The position numbers and the translations under genes were made by a program. Source: Ruminococcaceae bacterium UBA1404 (GTDB lineage: Bacteria; Bacillota; Clostridia; Oscillospirales; Ruminococcaceae). Taken from it: a stretch of 51,729 nucleotides of DNA. Each line of letters begins with the position of its first letter. The stretch's first letter is position 1. The notes beneath the pieces are model-generated. The model was given only the letters and a program-made list of their open reading frames with translations, was not told where the DNA came from and searched no databases. The stretch spans positions 1-51,729 of the forward strand of contig DBQC01000025.1 of the NCBI GenBank assembly GCA_002305075.1, written 5' to 3'. Of this stretch, positions 43,698-51,729 are shown piece by piece.

Positions 43698-45011
43698 ATG
43701 GCTAAAAACGATACCAACCAAAGGGTGCTACGCTGCTCCTTTTGCGGCAAACAACAGGATCAGGTCAGCCGGATGATTGCCGGCCCCGGCGTATGCATCT
43801 GCAACGAGTGCGTGGAGCTCTGCCTGAGCGTGTTGGAGGACGACCAGTTCTCCGAGCGTTCGGCTAAGGGCAAAAACGCTTGGCAGGAGGGCCCCAAGGT
43901 ACTCAAACCCTCCGAGATAAAAGAGGCTCTTGACCAGTATGTCATCGGTCAGGACGAGGCCAAAACTGCGCTGGCGGTGGCGGTATACAACCACTATAAG
44001 CGCATTATGTCGATGTCCAGCAGCGAAGTAGAGCTCCAAAAGAGCAACATCTTGCTGCTGGGTCCCACCGGCGTGGGCAAAACCCTGCTGGCCCAAACAC
44101 TGGCCAATATGTTGGGGGTGCCCTTTGCCATTGCCGATGCCACCACCCTCACCGAGGCGGGCTATGTGGGCGAGGATGTGGAAAACATTCTGCTGCGCCT
44201 TATTCAGGCCGCCGACTACGACATCGCCAAGGCTCAGCGAGGCATCATCTACATCGATGAGGTGGACAAAATCAGCCGCAAGAGCGAAAATCCCTCCATC
44301 ACACGGGATGTGAGCGGCGAGGGCGTTCAGCAGGCTTTGCTTAAAATCCTAGAAGGCACCGTGGCTAATGTGCCGCCCCAGGGGGGGCGCAAGCATCCCC
44401 AACAGGAGTTCATTCAGCTTAACACCACCAATATTCTGTTTATCTGTGGCGGCGCTTTCGAAGGCATCGAGAAAATTATCGAGAAGCGGGTGGCCGTGTC
44501 TGCCTTGGGCTTTGGGGCCGATGTGCGCTCTAAAAAAGACCAAAAAGACCTTATGAGCCAACTGGCCCCGCAGGACCTTGTGCGCTACGGCATGATTCCT
44601 GAGCTGGTGGGCCGTCTGCCGGTGATTTCCTCGCTCAAACCGCTGGATACCCCGGCACTTGTGCGCATTCTAACCGAGCCCAAAAATGCGCTTATCAAGC
44701 AGTATCAGGCGTTGTTCGCTATGGACGATGTGACCCTTACCTTCGACGACGACGCCATTGTCGCAATCGCCGAGCGGGCCGACGCCCGCAAAACCGGCGC
44801 CCGAGGCCTTCGGGGCATCATGGAGGAGGTGCTGTCCGACCTCATGTTCTGGACGCCCTCCGACCACACGGTGGAATCCATCCGCATCACCAAAGCCTAT
44901 GTGGACAAAACCGGCGAAGCCGAGATTGTTCGCAACCCCGATCGCAAGCCCCGAACGCTGCGCGTGCCCGACGATCCCAAGGGACGGCCTCGGCGGGATT
45001 CGGCCTCATAA
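43698..45011 (+). CDS. clpX: ATP-dependent Clp protease ATP-binding subunit ClpX
   Basis: A 437-residue AAA+ unfoldase that feeds substrates to ClpP. The N-terminal zinc domain has CSFCGKQ and CICNECVELC. Walker A is GPTGVGKT, Walker B IIYIDEVDK, the pore loop region follows near GYVGEDVE, and the ClpP-binding IGF-type loop appears as ALGFGA. A strong terminator follows, ending the tig-clpP-clpX unit. Confidence 0.97.
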   Translation: MAKNDTNQRVLRCSFCGKQQDQVSRMIAGPGVCICNECVELCLSVLEDDQFSERSAKGKNAWQEGPKVLKPSEIKEALDQYVIGQDEAKTALAVAVYNHYKRIMSMSSSEVELQKSNILLLGPTGVGKTLLAQTLANMLGVPFAIADATTLTEAGYVGEDVENILLRLIQAADYDIAKAQRGIIYIDEVDKISRKSENPSITRDVSGEGVQQALLKILEGTVANVPPQGGRKHPQQEFIQLNTTNILFICGGAFEGIEKIIEKRVAVSALGFGADVRSKKDQKDLMSQLAPQDLVRYGMIPELVGRLPVISSLKPLDTPALVRILTEPKNALIKQYQALFAMDDVTLTFDDDAIVAIAERADARKTGARGLRGIMEEVLSDLMFWTPSDHTVESIRITKAYVDKTGEAEIVRNPDRKPRTLRVPDDPKGRPRRDSAS

Positions 45012-45023
45012 ACTACATGCCAC

Positions 45024-45056
45024 GCCGCCGGACGGCTGTCCGGCGGCCTTGTTTTT
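45024..45056 (+). terminator. Terminator after clpX
   Basis: GCCGCCGGAC (45024-45033) pairs perfectly with GTCCGGCGGC (45038-45047) over a GGCT loop, followed by CTTGTTTTT. Confidence 0.92.
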
Positions 45057-45131
45057 GGATGGGCCTCAGGCGACGGGAAATTTTGCGCTACAAAATTTAC
45101 TGATTTCGTATAATTTACCGATTACTCTCCC

Positions 45132-45160
45132 TTGTATCTCAACTGGCTATCCGATATAAT
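45132..45160 (+). promoter_or_regulatory. Promoter of the lon-engB-lysA operon
   Basis: TTGTAT (45132-45137) and TATAAT (45155-45160) with a 17-base spacer. The leader of about 90 bases shows no clear operator. Another TATAAT at 45109-45114 has no matching -35. Confidence 0.7.
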
Positions 45161-45255
45161 AGCCGCAGCGGTTAAACTGTTCCGTTTCACAATAGGCAAA
45201 ACCGGCACTCAAAAGGGCCGTACCCAGCTTTTACTTGTCCATAGGAGGTTTACAT

Positions 45256-47709
45256 ATGAGTAATAAACCCATGCAGCCCCCCTTGCGGATACCGCTTATA
45301 GCCCTGCGTGGGCTGGTGCTGTTTCCCCGCATGGCGCTTCATTTTGATATAGGCCGTATTAAGTCCATCCGTGCGCTGCGCGAGGCCATGGAGGGCGACC
45401 GCCGGGTATTTCTAGTGGCCCAGCGGGACATTAGAGAAGACGACCCCACCGTCGACGACCTCTACAGCGTGGGCGTGGTGGCCGAGGTGCGCCAGATTAT
45501 CCGCGGCAGCCGGGGAGAGGAAGGCGCCATGAGAGTTATGGTGGAAGGCCTTTACAGAGCCCGCATCGAGTCGCTGATTGAGGGCGAGCAAAGCCTGATG
45601 GCCGATGTGCGCCCCATGGCCATGCGGGGCATACGGGGCAGCCGACGGGAACTTTCCGAGGCCCTGTCCCGCACGGTGAAGGACCTCTTTGAGGAGTACT
45701 GCTATCTATCCACCAAAATACCCAAGGAGCTTATTCTCACAGCGTTGGTGGAGGAGGACGCCAACCGCCTCGCCGAGTATATAGCCGGAAATATCCCCAT
45801 CTCCATTGCCGATAAACAGCAAATCCTCGAAAGCAGCAATGTTATAGAGCGCCTGGAGCATCTTGTAAAGGTACTTACCAGCGAAAATGCACTGCTTAAC
45901 CTCGAGCGGGATATCTATGACAAAGTGCGCGACCAAATGGATAAAAACCAGCGTGACTACTACCTGCGAGAGCAGCTTAAGGCCATTAACGCCGAATTGG
46001 GTGAGGCCGAAAGCCCCGAGGAGGAGGCCGAGAGCTACCGCCAGCGCATAGCAGCCCTCACCTTGCCCGACGAGGTGCGCGAAAAGCTGCTCAGCGAGGT
46101 GGACCGCCTGTCCCGCCTTAATCCCAGCTCCCATGAGGGCGGGGTTATCCGAGGATATCTGGACACCTGCCTCGACCTGCCCTGGGGGATCACCACCCGG
46201 GATCGCATTAACATCACCACCGCCCGGCACACTTTTGACGCCGACCACTACGGCCTTGAAAAGGTTAAAGAACGCATTTTAGAGATGCTGGCTGTAAGGG
46301 CGCTGGCTCCCGACATCAAGGGGCAGATTATCTGCCTTGTGGGCCCTCCTGGGGTGGGCAAAACCTCCATCGCCCGTTCCATCGCCGAGGTGATGGGACG
46401 CAAGTATGTGCGTATGTCCTTAGGCGGCGTACGGGACGAGTCAGACATACGGGGCCACCGCAAAACCTATATTGGAGCCATGCCCGGCCGCATTATAACA
46501 GCCCTAAAACAGTCGGGCAGCATGAACCCCCTCATGCTCCTTGACGAGGTGGATAAGCTGGGCAACGACTTTAGGGGAGACCCCTCCTCGGCGCTTTTGG
46601 AGGTGCTTGACCCCGAGCAGAACTACGCCTTTAGAGACCACTATATCGAGGTGCCGGTGGATCTTTCGGGGGTTTTGTTCATCGCCACCGCCAACGATGC
46701 CGGCGCCATACCCGGCCCTCTTTACGACCGCATGGAGATTATTCATCTGCCCAGCTACACCCGGGAAGAGAAGTTCCAAATTGCCAAAAGGCACCTTCTT
46801 CCCAAGCAGCGGGCCCGCCACGGCCTGACAGGTCGCAGCTTCCGCATTGAGGATGCGGCCCTCTACACCTTGGTGGACGCCTACACCCGGGAGGCCGGCG
46901 TGCGCACATTAGAGCGCAGCCTAGCCACACTTTGTCGCAAGGCAGCCAAGGAGATTGTGGCCGGCACAAGAAAGCGGGTTACCATTACGCAGCGCAACAT
47001 CACCGATCACATGGGCCCATATAAATATAAGCCCGATAATCTGTCTCTTAAAAACGAAGTGGGCATCGCCAACGGCCTTGCCTGGACATCGGTGGGAGGC
47101 GAGATGATGCAGGTGGAGATCGCCGTGATGGAGGGCAGCGGAAAAATTGAGCTCACCGGCTCGCTTGGCAATGTGATGAAGGAATCGGCCCAGGCGGCCG
47201 TAAGCTACATCCGGGCCAACGCAGAGCGCTACCAGATCGAGCCGGACTTCTATAAGACCAAGGATATCCATGTCCATGTGCCCGAGGGCGCCGTGCCCAA
47301 AGACGGCCCTTCGGCGGGCATTACCATCTGCACGGCGCTTATTTCGGCATTGTCCGGGGTGCCGGTGCGAGGCAATCTTGCCATGACCGGCGAGATGAGC
47401 CTGCGGGGACGGGTGCTGCCCATTGGCGGCCTGCGCGAAAAAAGTATGGCGGCCTACCGGGCCGGCATCCGCACGGTGATTATCCCCAAGGAGAACGAGC
47501 CCGATCTTTTTGAGGTGGATGAGGTGGTCAAGCAGGCCGTTATCTTCCATCCGGTCGAGCGTATGGAAGCGGTTGTCGACATGGCCCTGCTGCGTTCCGA
47601 GCAGCCCGAGCTGCCCGATCACGGCGACGATGAGGCACTTGCCCCCGTCCCGCTGTCCGAGCCGACCCGGGGCCGCCGCTTACCCACATGGGAGGCCGAA
47701 TCATGCTAA
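45256..47709 (+). CDS. lon: ATP-dependent protease Lon
   Basis: A 817-residue Lon protease. The N-terminal substrate domain starts LRIPLIALRGLVLFP, a coiled-coil region follows, the AAA+ module has GPPGVGKTS and LLDEVDK, and the protease domain has the catalytic dyad Ser in KDGPSAGI and Lys in GGLREKSMAA. It degrades misfolded and regulatory proteins. AGGAGG stands 7 bases before ATG 45256; an in-frame start seven codons earlier is less likely. Its end overlaps engB by 7 bases, the same order as lonA-ysxC in B. subtilis. Confidence 0.97.
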   Translation: MSNKPMQPPLRIPLIALRGLVLFPRMALHFDIGRIKSIRALREAMEGDRRVFLVAQRDIREDDPTVDDLYSVGVVAEVRQIIRGSRGEEGAMRVMVEGLYRARIESLIEGEQSLMADVRPMAMRGIRGSRRELSEALSRTVKDLFEEYCYLSTKIPKELILTALVEEDANRLAEYIAGNIPISIADKQQILESSNVIERLEHLVKVLTSENALLNLERDIYDKVRDQMDKNQRDYYLREQLKAINAELGEAESPEEEAESYRQRIAALTLPDEVREKLLSEVDRLSRLNPSSHEGGVIRGYLDTCLDLPWGITTRDRINITTARHTFDADHYGLEKVKERILEMLAVRALAPDIKGQIICLVGPPGVGKTSIARSIAEVMGRKYVRMSLGGVRDESDIRGHRKTYIGAMPGRIITALKQSGSMNPLMLLDEVDKLGNDFRGDPSSALLEVLDPEQNYAFRDHYIEVPVDLSGVLFIATANDAGAIPGPLYDRMEIIHLPSYTREEKFQIAKRHLLPKQRARHGLTGRSFRIEDAALYTLVDAYTREAGVRTLERSLATLCRKAAKEIVAGTRKRVTITQRNITDHMGPYKYKPDNLSLKNEVGIANGLAWTSVGGEMMQVEIAVMEGSGKIELTGSLGNVMKESAQAAVSYIRANAERYQIEPDFYKTKDIHVHVPEGAVPKDGPSAGITICTALISALSGVPVRGNLAMTGEMSLRGRVLPIGGLREKSMAAYRAGIRTVIIPKENEPDLFEVDEVVKQAVIFHPVERMEAVVDMALLRSEQPELPDHGDDEALAPVPLSEPTRGRRLPTWEAESC

Positions 47710-48305
47710 ATATCAACTTAATCGCCTACGAGCAGTCCTTTGGGCGCATCTCCCAGATGCCTCCCTCAAGCGGTCCCGAATTTGCCTTTGTGGGGCGCTC
47801 CAATGTGGGCAAGTCCTCCATGATAAACCGGGTGTTTAACCGCAAGAACCTGGCCCGTACCTCTCAGGTGCCGGGCAAAACCGCCACCATCAACTTTTAT
47901 AAGCTGGGGCAGGTCCGCTTTGTAGATCTGCCCGGCTACGGCTATGCCAAGCTGAGCAAGTCCGAGCAGGCCCGGTTGGACGGGTTGATTCGCGACTATT
48001 TGCGGGCCGACCGCCAGCTGGAGCTGGTGTTTTTGCTGGTGGATATGCGCCACAGCCCCTCGCCTCTGGACAAGCAGATGGCCGACTTTCTCATAGATAA
48101 CGAGGTGCCCTTTGTGGTGCCGCTCACCAAGGCCGACAAGCTTTCGGCCCGGCAGCAGGCCCTCCAGTTGGAGGTTATGACCCGAGAGCTGCCCGGCGGC
48201 CAGGACATCACTTTCATTCCCTTTTCATCCCAAACCGGTCTCGGGGTCGAGGCCGTTCACGCCGTACTTGAGGACATTCTGTCCGATGAGGCGTTTAACA
48301 TTTAA
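47703..48305 (+). CDS. engB: Ribosome biogenesis GTP-binding protein YihA/YsxC (EngB)
   Basis: A 200-residue GTPase needed for 50S subunit assembly. G1 is GRSNVGKSS, G2 lies near the T of PGKTATINFY, G3 is DLPGYG and G4 is LTKADK. GGAGG stands 7 bases before the ATG inside the end of lon. It overlaps lon and is followed 14 bases later by lysA. Confidence 0.96.
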   Translation: MLNINLIAYEQSFGRISQMPPSSGPEFAFVGRSNVGKSSMINRVFNRKNLARTSQVPGKTATINFYKLGQVRFVDLPGYGYAKLSKSEQARLDGLIRDYLRADRQLELVFLLVDMRHSPSPLDKQMADFLIDNEVPFVVPLTKADKLSARQQALQLEVMTRELPGGQDITFIPFSSQTGLGVEAVHAVLEDILSDEAFNI

Positions 48306-48319
48306 CAGGAGGAACCACC

Positions 48320-49618
48320 ATGCTTTACGCCGATTGTTTGAGCATTAACTCCCTGGGGCATCTCGCCATAGACGGATGCGACACCCTCATGCTGGCCGAG
48401 CACTACGGCACCCCCCTCTATGTGATGAGCGAGACCGAAATCGAGAAGAATGTCCGGCTTTATCAGGACTCCATCACCGACTACTACGATGGCAGAGGCT
48501 CGGTGGCTTACGCCAGCAAGGCCTTTTGCTGCAAGGAGATCTATCGCATCATGAAGCGGCTGGGGGCATCGGTGGATGTGGCCTCGGGCGGCGAGCTGCA
48601 CACGGCGCTGTCGGTGGACTTTCCTCCCGAGCGCATCTTCTTTCATGGCAACAACAAAACTGCCCCCGAACTGGCCCGGGCCGTCGAGGTGGGGGTGGGG
48701 CGTATTGTGGTGGACAATCTGTCCGAGCTCGAGCTGCTGGACTCGGTTGCTCGCTCGGCGGGCAAGCGGGTGCTGATACAGATCCGGATAAAGCCCGGCA
48801 TCGACCCCGACACCCACGATTTTGTGCGCACCGGTCAAATTGACTCCAAGTTTGGCTTTGCTCTCGAAACGGGCGAGGCCATGGACGCTGTGCGCTGGGT
48901 TATGAACAGTGAGGGGTTAGAGCTAATGGGTGTTCATTGCCATATCGGCTCTCAGATTTTCGACATAAACCCCTTTGCCCACGCCGCAGAGGTTATGGTG
49001 GGCTTTATGGCTGCCGTGCGGAAGGAGACCGGTCTTGCCCTCACCGAGCTCAATCTGGGCGGCGGCTTTGGTATACGCTATGTAGAAAGCCACAACCCTG
49101 CGGCCTATCAAAGTTATATGGAGGCCGTGTCTCGGTCGGTCAAGGCCGCCTGTGCTCAGCATGAACTGCCGCTGCCTTTTATCACGCTGGAGCCGGGGCG
49201 CTCCATTGTGGGAGCGGCGGGTATTACCCTTTACACCGCAGGGGCGGTTAAAAAAATCCCTGGTGTGCGCACCTACCTCACATTAGACGGCGGCATGGCC
49301 GACAATCCCCGCTACGCCCTCTACCACGCCGAGTACGATGCCTGTGTGGCTGCCAGAGCCGCCGAGCCTCGGGATACGCTGGTCACTTTGGCCGGCCGCT
49401 GCTGCGAAAGCGGCGACCTCATCGGCGAACATATGCCCATTCAGCCTCCCCAGGAGGGAGACATCATTGCGGTCACCGGTACCGGAGCCTACAACTACTC
49501 CATGGCGAGCAACTACAACCGGCTGCCCCGTCCGCCGGTAGTCATGACCCGGGAGGGCAGCCATCGTCTCATCGTGCGAGGCGAGAGCTACGATGATCTG
49601 ATTGCCCAAGATATTTAG
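48320..49618 (+). CDS. lysA: Diaminopimelate decarboxylase
   Basis: A 432-residue PLP enzyme of the ornithine decarboxylase-like alanine-racemase fold that makes lysine from meso-diaminopimelate. The PLP Lys is in YASKAFCC, the substrate loop in GVHCHIGSQ, the glycine loop in LNLGGGFGIRY, EPGRS and the catalytic Cys in GRCCESGD. AGGAGG stands about 8 bases before the ATG. It sits in the lon-engB operon, and no lysine riboswitch fits in the 14-base gap. Confidence 0.95.
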   Translation: MLYADCLSINSLGHLAIDGCDTLMLAEHYGTPLYVMSETEIEKNVRLYQDSITDYYDGRGSVAYASKAFCCKEIYRIMKRLGASVDVASGGELHTALSVDFPPERIFFHGNNKTAPELARAVEVGVGRIVVDNLSELELLDSVARSAGKRVLIQIRIKPGIDPDTHDFVRTGQIDSKFGFALETGEAMDAVRWVMNSEGLELMGVHCHIGSQIFDINPFAHAAEVMVGFMAAVRKETGLALTELNLGGGFGIRYVESHNPAAYQSYMEAVSRSVKAACAQHELPLPFITLEPGRSIVGAAGITLYTAGAVKKIPGVRTYLTLDGGMADNPRYALYHAEYDACVAARAAEPRDTLVTLAGRCCESGDLIGEHMPIQPPQEGDIIAVTGTGAYNYSMASNYNRLPRPPVVMTREGSHRLIVRGESYDDLIAQDI

Positions 49619-49636
49619 CATTTTTTTCGATTTCTC

Positions 49637-49664
49637 TTGCTTTTACGGTGTAATATGCTAAAAT
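49637..49664 (+). promoter_or_regulatory. Promoter of the yerC-hslO operon
   Basis: TTGCTT (49637-49642) and TAAAAT (49659-49664) with a 16-base spacer, and a TGC extended -10 just before it. Confidence 0.6.
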
Positions 49665-49700
49665 ATAGCTAACAAATTAAAGGCAAGCGAGGGAATGCGT

Positions 49701-50009
49701 ATGGATCCTAAATTTAAAAACACCCACGCCGAGCTCCTATTTCGGGCGGTATTAACGCTCAAAAATATGGAGGAATGCGAAGCCTTTTTCGACGATATTT
49801 GTACTGTGCAGGAAATTCGGGCCATCTCACAGCGGCTTAAGGTGGCCCAAATGCTCAGCGAGAAAAAGGTATACAGCGAAATTGTGGCCAAAACCGGGGC
49901 CAGCACCGCCACTATCAGCCGGGTCAACCGTTCTTTAAGCTATGGGCGAGATGGTTACAATATCGTTTTCGAGCGGCTTGGAGACTATGCCGACCATGGC
50001 GACCTATGA
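49701..50009 (+). CDS. YerC/YecD-type TrpR-superfamily regulator
   Basis: A 102-residue DNA-binding protein of the YerC/YecD group. The core EIRAISQRLKVAQML followed by TGASTATISRVNRSL is the TrpR-like helix-turn-helix. B. subtilis YerC is poorly characterised and its ligand here is unknown. ATG 49701 is 6 bases after GAGGGA; the ATG two codons earlier abuts that site. It overlaps the start of the next gene. Confidence 0.88.
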   Translation: MDPKFKNTHAELLFRAVLTLKNMEECEAFFDDICTVQEIRAISQRLKVAQMLSEKKVYSEIVAKTGASTATISRVNRSLSYGRDGYNIVFERLGDYADHGDL

Positions 50010-50733
50010 TGTATTTGCGCGGTTTTACGATGCGCTGACCGCCGACATTAACTACACAGCCCGGGCGGCCTATTTTGACGGGCTTTTGCGCCCGCATATC
50101 GGAGAAGCGGCCCGGGTTTTGGACCTCGCCTGCGGCACCGGCGGGCTGAGCATTCCTCTTAGCCGACTGGGATACGATGTCATTGCCGTAGATCGCTCGC
50201 CCGAGATGCTGGCTCTTGCCATGCAGAAAACCGCAGAGTCCGGGCTTTCTGTACTGTTTCTCAATCAGGATATGACAGCCCTTGATCTCTATGGGGACAT
50301 CGATGGGGCCATTTGCGCCCTGGACAGCCTCAACCACCTGCCCGACCGGAAGGCTTTTGAAAAGGCACTGGGGCGGGTGGCCCTTTTTCTGCGTCCGGGC
50401 GGGGTGTTTGCGTTCGACCTCAACACCCCCTACAAGCACAGCCACATCCTGGCAGACCATGCGTATATCTTTGACACCAAGGAGGTATACTGCGTTTGGC
50501 AAAACCGCACTCAGGGGCTTTTCACCCGCATAGCGCTGGACTTTTTTGTGCCTGAGGACGGTGTTTATACCCGTTATAGCGAGCGGTTTACCGAGCGGGC
50601 TTTTACCCAAAGCGAGATTGAAACGGCCATTGCCCAGGCGGGCCTTTCGCTACTCCATGTCTACGAGGCCGACAGCCTCTTGCCCCCTAAACCCGAGAGT
50701 GAGCGGCTGGTTTATCTTACAAAAAAGGTGTGA
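49987..50733 (+). CDS. Class I SAM-dependent methyltransferase
   Basis: A 248-residue small-molecule-type methyltransferase. The N-terminus has YDVFARFYDALT, motif I is VLDLACGTGGLS, then VIAVDRSPEML, LDSLNHL and FLRPGGVFAFDL. The acceptor is unknown. ATG 49987 has GGAG only 3 bases ahead, and ATG 49996 has it 12 bases ahead, so the exact start is open. It overlaps the YerC-like gene and is followed after 9 bases by hslO. Confidence 0.88.
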   Translation: MPTMATYDVFARFYDALTADINYTARAAYFDGLLRPHIGEAARVLDLACGTGGLSIPLSRLGYDVIAVDRSPEMLALAMQKTAESGLSVLFLNQDMTALDLYGDIDGAICALDSLNHLPDRKAFEKALGRVALFLRPGGVFAFDLNTPYKHSHILADHAYIFDTKEVYCVWQNRTQGLFTRIALDFFVPEDGVYTRYSERFTERAFTQSEIETAIAQAGLSLLHVYEADSLLPPKPESERLVYLTKKV

Positions 50734-50742
50734 CACTTTATC

Positions 50743-51630
50743 ATGCATAATTTAGCACGCGCCATCACCACGGATGGTGGGGTTATTTGCGTTGCCATCA
50801 ACTCCACATCCATCGCAGCCCGCAGCGAGACCATCCATGCCACCTCGGCGGTGGTGTCCGCAGGGCTGGGACGGCTGCTTACTGCCGCTTCCATGATGGG
50901 CAGTATGATGAAAGAGGAGAGCCATACGGTAACCCTGCGTATAAATGGCGGGGGAGATGTGGGCTCGCTCATCGCTGTGGCCGACGGCCGGGCAAATGTG
51001 CGGGGCTACCCCACCAACCCGGTTGTGGAGCTACCCCTTAACGCTCATGGAAAGCTGGATGTGGCCGGTGCCGTAGGCAAGGACGGCTTTTTGGCCGTTA
51101 TCAAGGATGTGGGGCTCGACGAGCCTATGAGCGGTTACTCGCCCATTGTGTCGGGCGAGATTGCCGAGGACATCACCTACTACTATGCTACCAGCGAGCA
51201 GATTCCCACTGTATGCAGCCTGGGGGTGCTGGTGGCCCCCGATTTGCGGGTGCAGGCTGCCGGCGGCTTTCTCATTCAGTTGCTGCCCGGTGCCGAAGAA
51301 AGCACCATTACCCGAATCGAGCAGAATATCGAGGCTATGCCCGCCATCTCCACCCTTATCGACGGGGGAGCGACCCCGATGGATGTGATTAAAGCCTGCC
51401 TTGATGGCTTTGATTTTGACATTTTGGATACCCGTCAGGCAGATTATGTTTGCAACTGCTCCCGGGATCGGGTGGAAAAGGCACTGATCAGTCTGGGTGC
51501 CGAGGAACTGCTTGTTATGGCTGATGATCAGGAGACCACCGAGGTGTCCTGCCACTTCTGTCCCAAAAAATACCGTTTCTCATCCGAGGAGCTCAAACTG
51601 CTAGCGAAAAGCCAAAAAAGTAGTTTGTGA
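50743..51630 (+). CDS. hslO: Redox-regulated chaperone Hsp33
   Basis: A 295-residue holdase chaperone activated by oxidative unfolding. The C-terminal zinc switch has all four cysteines: CNC (about residues 236-238) and CHFC (about 269-272). The N-terminal domain shows LRINGGGDVGSLIAVAD and RGYPTNP. AAAGGTG stands about 14 bases before the ATG, inside the end of the methyltransferase gene. It is the last gene of its operon, in front of a tRNA promoter. Confidence 0.95.
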   Translation: MHNLARAITTDGGVICVAINSTSIAARSETIHATSAVVSAGLGRLLTAASMMGSMMKEESHTVTLRINGGGDVGSLIAVADGRANVRGYPTNPVVELPLNAHGKLDVAGAVGKDGFLAVIKDVGLDEPMSGYSPIVSGEIAEDITYYYATSEQIPTVCSLGVLVAPDLRVQAAGGFLIQLLPGAEESTITRIEQNIEAMPAISTLIDGGATPMDVIKACLDGFDFDILDTRQADYVCNCSRDRVEKALISLGAEELLVMADDQETTEVSCHFCPKKYRFSSEELKLLAKSQKSSL

Positions 51631-51641
51631 TAAAAAGATGG

Positions 51642-51670
51642 TTGACATCTTGCGCCAGACATTGTATAAT
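51642..51670 (+). promoter_or_regulatory. Perfect consensus promoter of the tRNA gene
   Basis: TTGACA (51642-51647) and TATAAT (51665-51670) with a 17-base spacer. Such a match is typical of stable RNA genes. Confidence 0.9.
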
Positions 51671-51707
51671 CTCAACTGTTGCTGCTGATGCAATGCGGAT
51701 GCAGAAG

Positions 51708-51729
51708 GGGAGCATAGCTCAGCTGGGAG
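51708..51729 (+). tRNA. 5' part of a tRNA gene, probably tRNA-Val
   Basis: GGGAGCA would be the 5' acceptor strand, TA positions 8-9, and GCTCAGCTGGGAG the D stem and loop. The window ends before the anticodon. The start resembles tRNA-Val of Firmicutes from memory; tRNA-Ala is the main alternative. Confidence 0.8.

Noticed and set aside
41426..45255. CtsR or CIRCE heat-shock operators near tig, clpP, clpX or lon
   Set aside because: No GGTCAAA tandem or CIRCE inverted repeat is visible in the intergenic stretches.
48306..48319. Lysine riboswitch in front of lysA
   Set aside because: Only 14 bases separate it from engB, which is far too short.

Overview
The window looks like the chromosome of a GC-rich, endospore-forming member of the Clostridia, most likely in the Oscillospiraceae/Ruminococcaceae area. 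By eye the GC is near 60% over most of its length. The evidence is an M23/M50 gene pair matching spoIVFA-spoIVFB, the order tig-clpP-clpX-lon-engB, a DnaD/DnaI-type primosome pair, DUF4364 and DUF1540 proteins, and strong AGGAGG ribosome binding sites. The genus cannot be fixed from the sequence alone.

Positions 1-3060 form a clearly AT-richer island. It holds a small unknown gene, a type II restriction-modification pair (a C5-cytosine methyltransferase with an N-terminal helix-turn-helix domain, convergent with a TdeIII/MjaII-like endonuclease), their promoter and a perfect operator-like palindrome. It also has 17-bp imperfect direct repeats around the pair and a 3' gene remnant that runs up to the end of the rRNA methyltransferase gene.

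From 3060 to about 25900 is ordinary chromosome with short transcription units. These are rlmD with an AEC-family transporter, an ABC-F ATPase, a secreted transglutaminase-like protein, a UvrD-type helicase, a split transketolase, and a coupled pair encoding an ODP-type di-iron sensor and a PAS/HD-GYP phosphodiesterase. They continue with pncB, dnaD/dnaI-like genes, a TVP38-type membrane protein, a DUF4364 protein, a class III CoA-transferase, a Ca2+-type P-ATPase and a frameshifted VOC-family gene.

From 26010 to 32280 lies a cell-envelope and sporulation block. It contains a GHL10-type glycosidase-like lipoprotein, a large paralogue of it fused to an N-acetylmuramoyl-L-alanine amidase, and the spoIVFA/spoIVFB-like pair. 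From 32370 to 41425 come a radical SAM/DUF2344 pair, rplS with a structured leader, lepB, ylqF, an rnhB-yraN fusion, a dipeptidase, thrC, a DUF1540 gene and a metallophosphoesterase. From 41526 to the end are the protein quality-control genes (tig, clpP, clpX, lon) with engB and lysA, then a YerC-like regulator, a methyltransferase, hslO, and the first 22 bases of a tRNA behind a perfect consensus promoter.

No CRISPR array, transposase, integrase or rRNA is visible. The most interesting points are the probably self-regulating methyltransferase, the di-iron sensor/HD-GYP pair with a cysteine cluster, the rplS leader with mutually exclusive hairpins, the RNase HII-YraN fusion, and the SpoIVFB-like protease that lacks a CBS domain.
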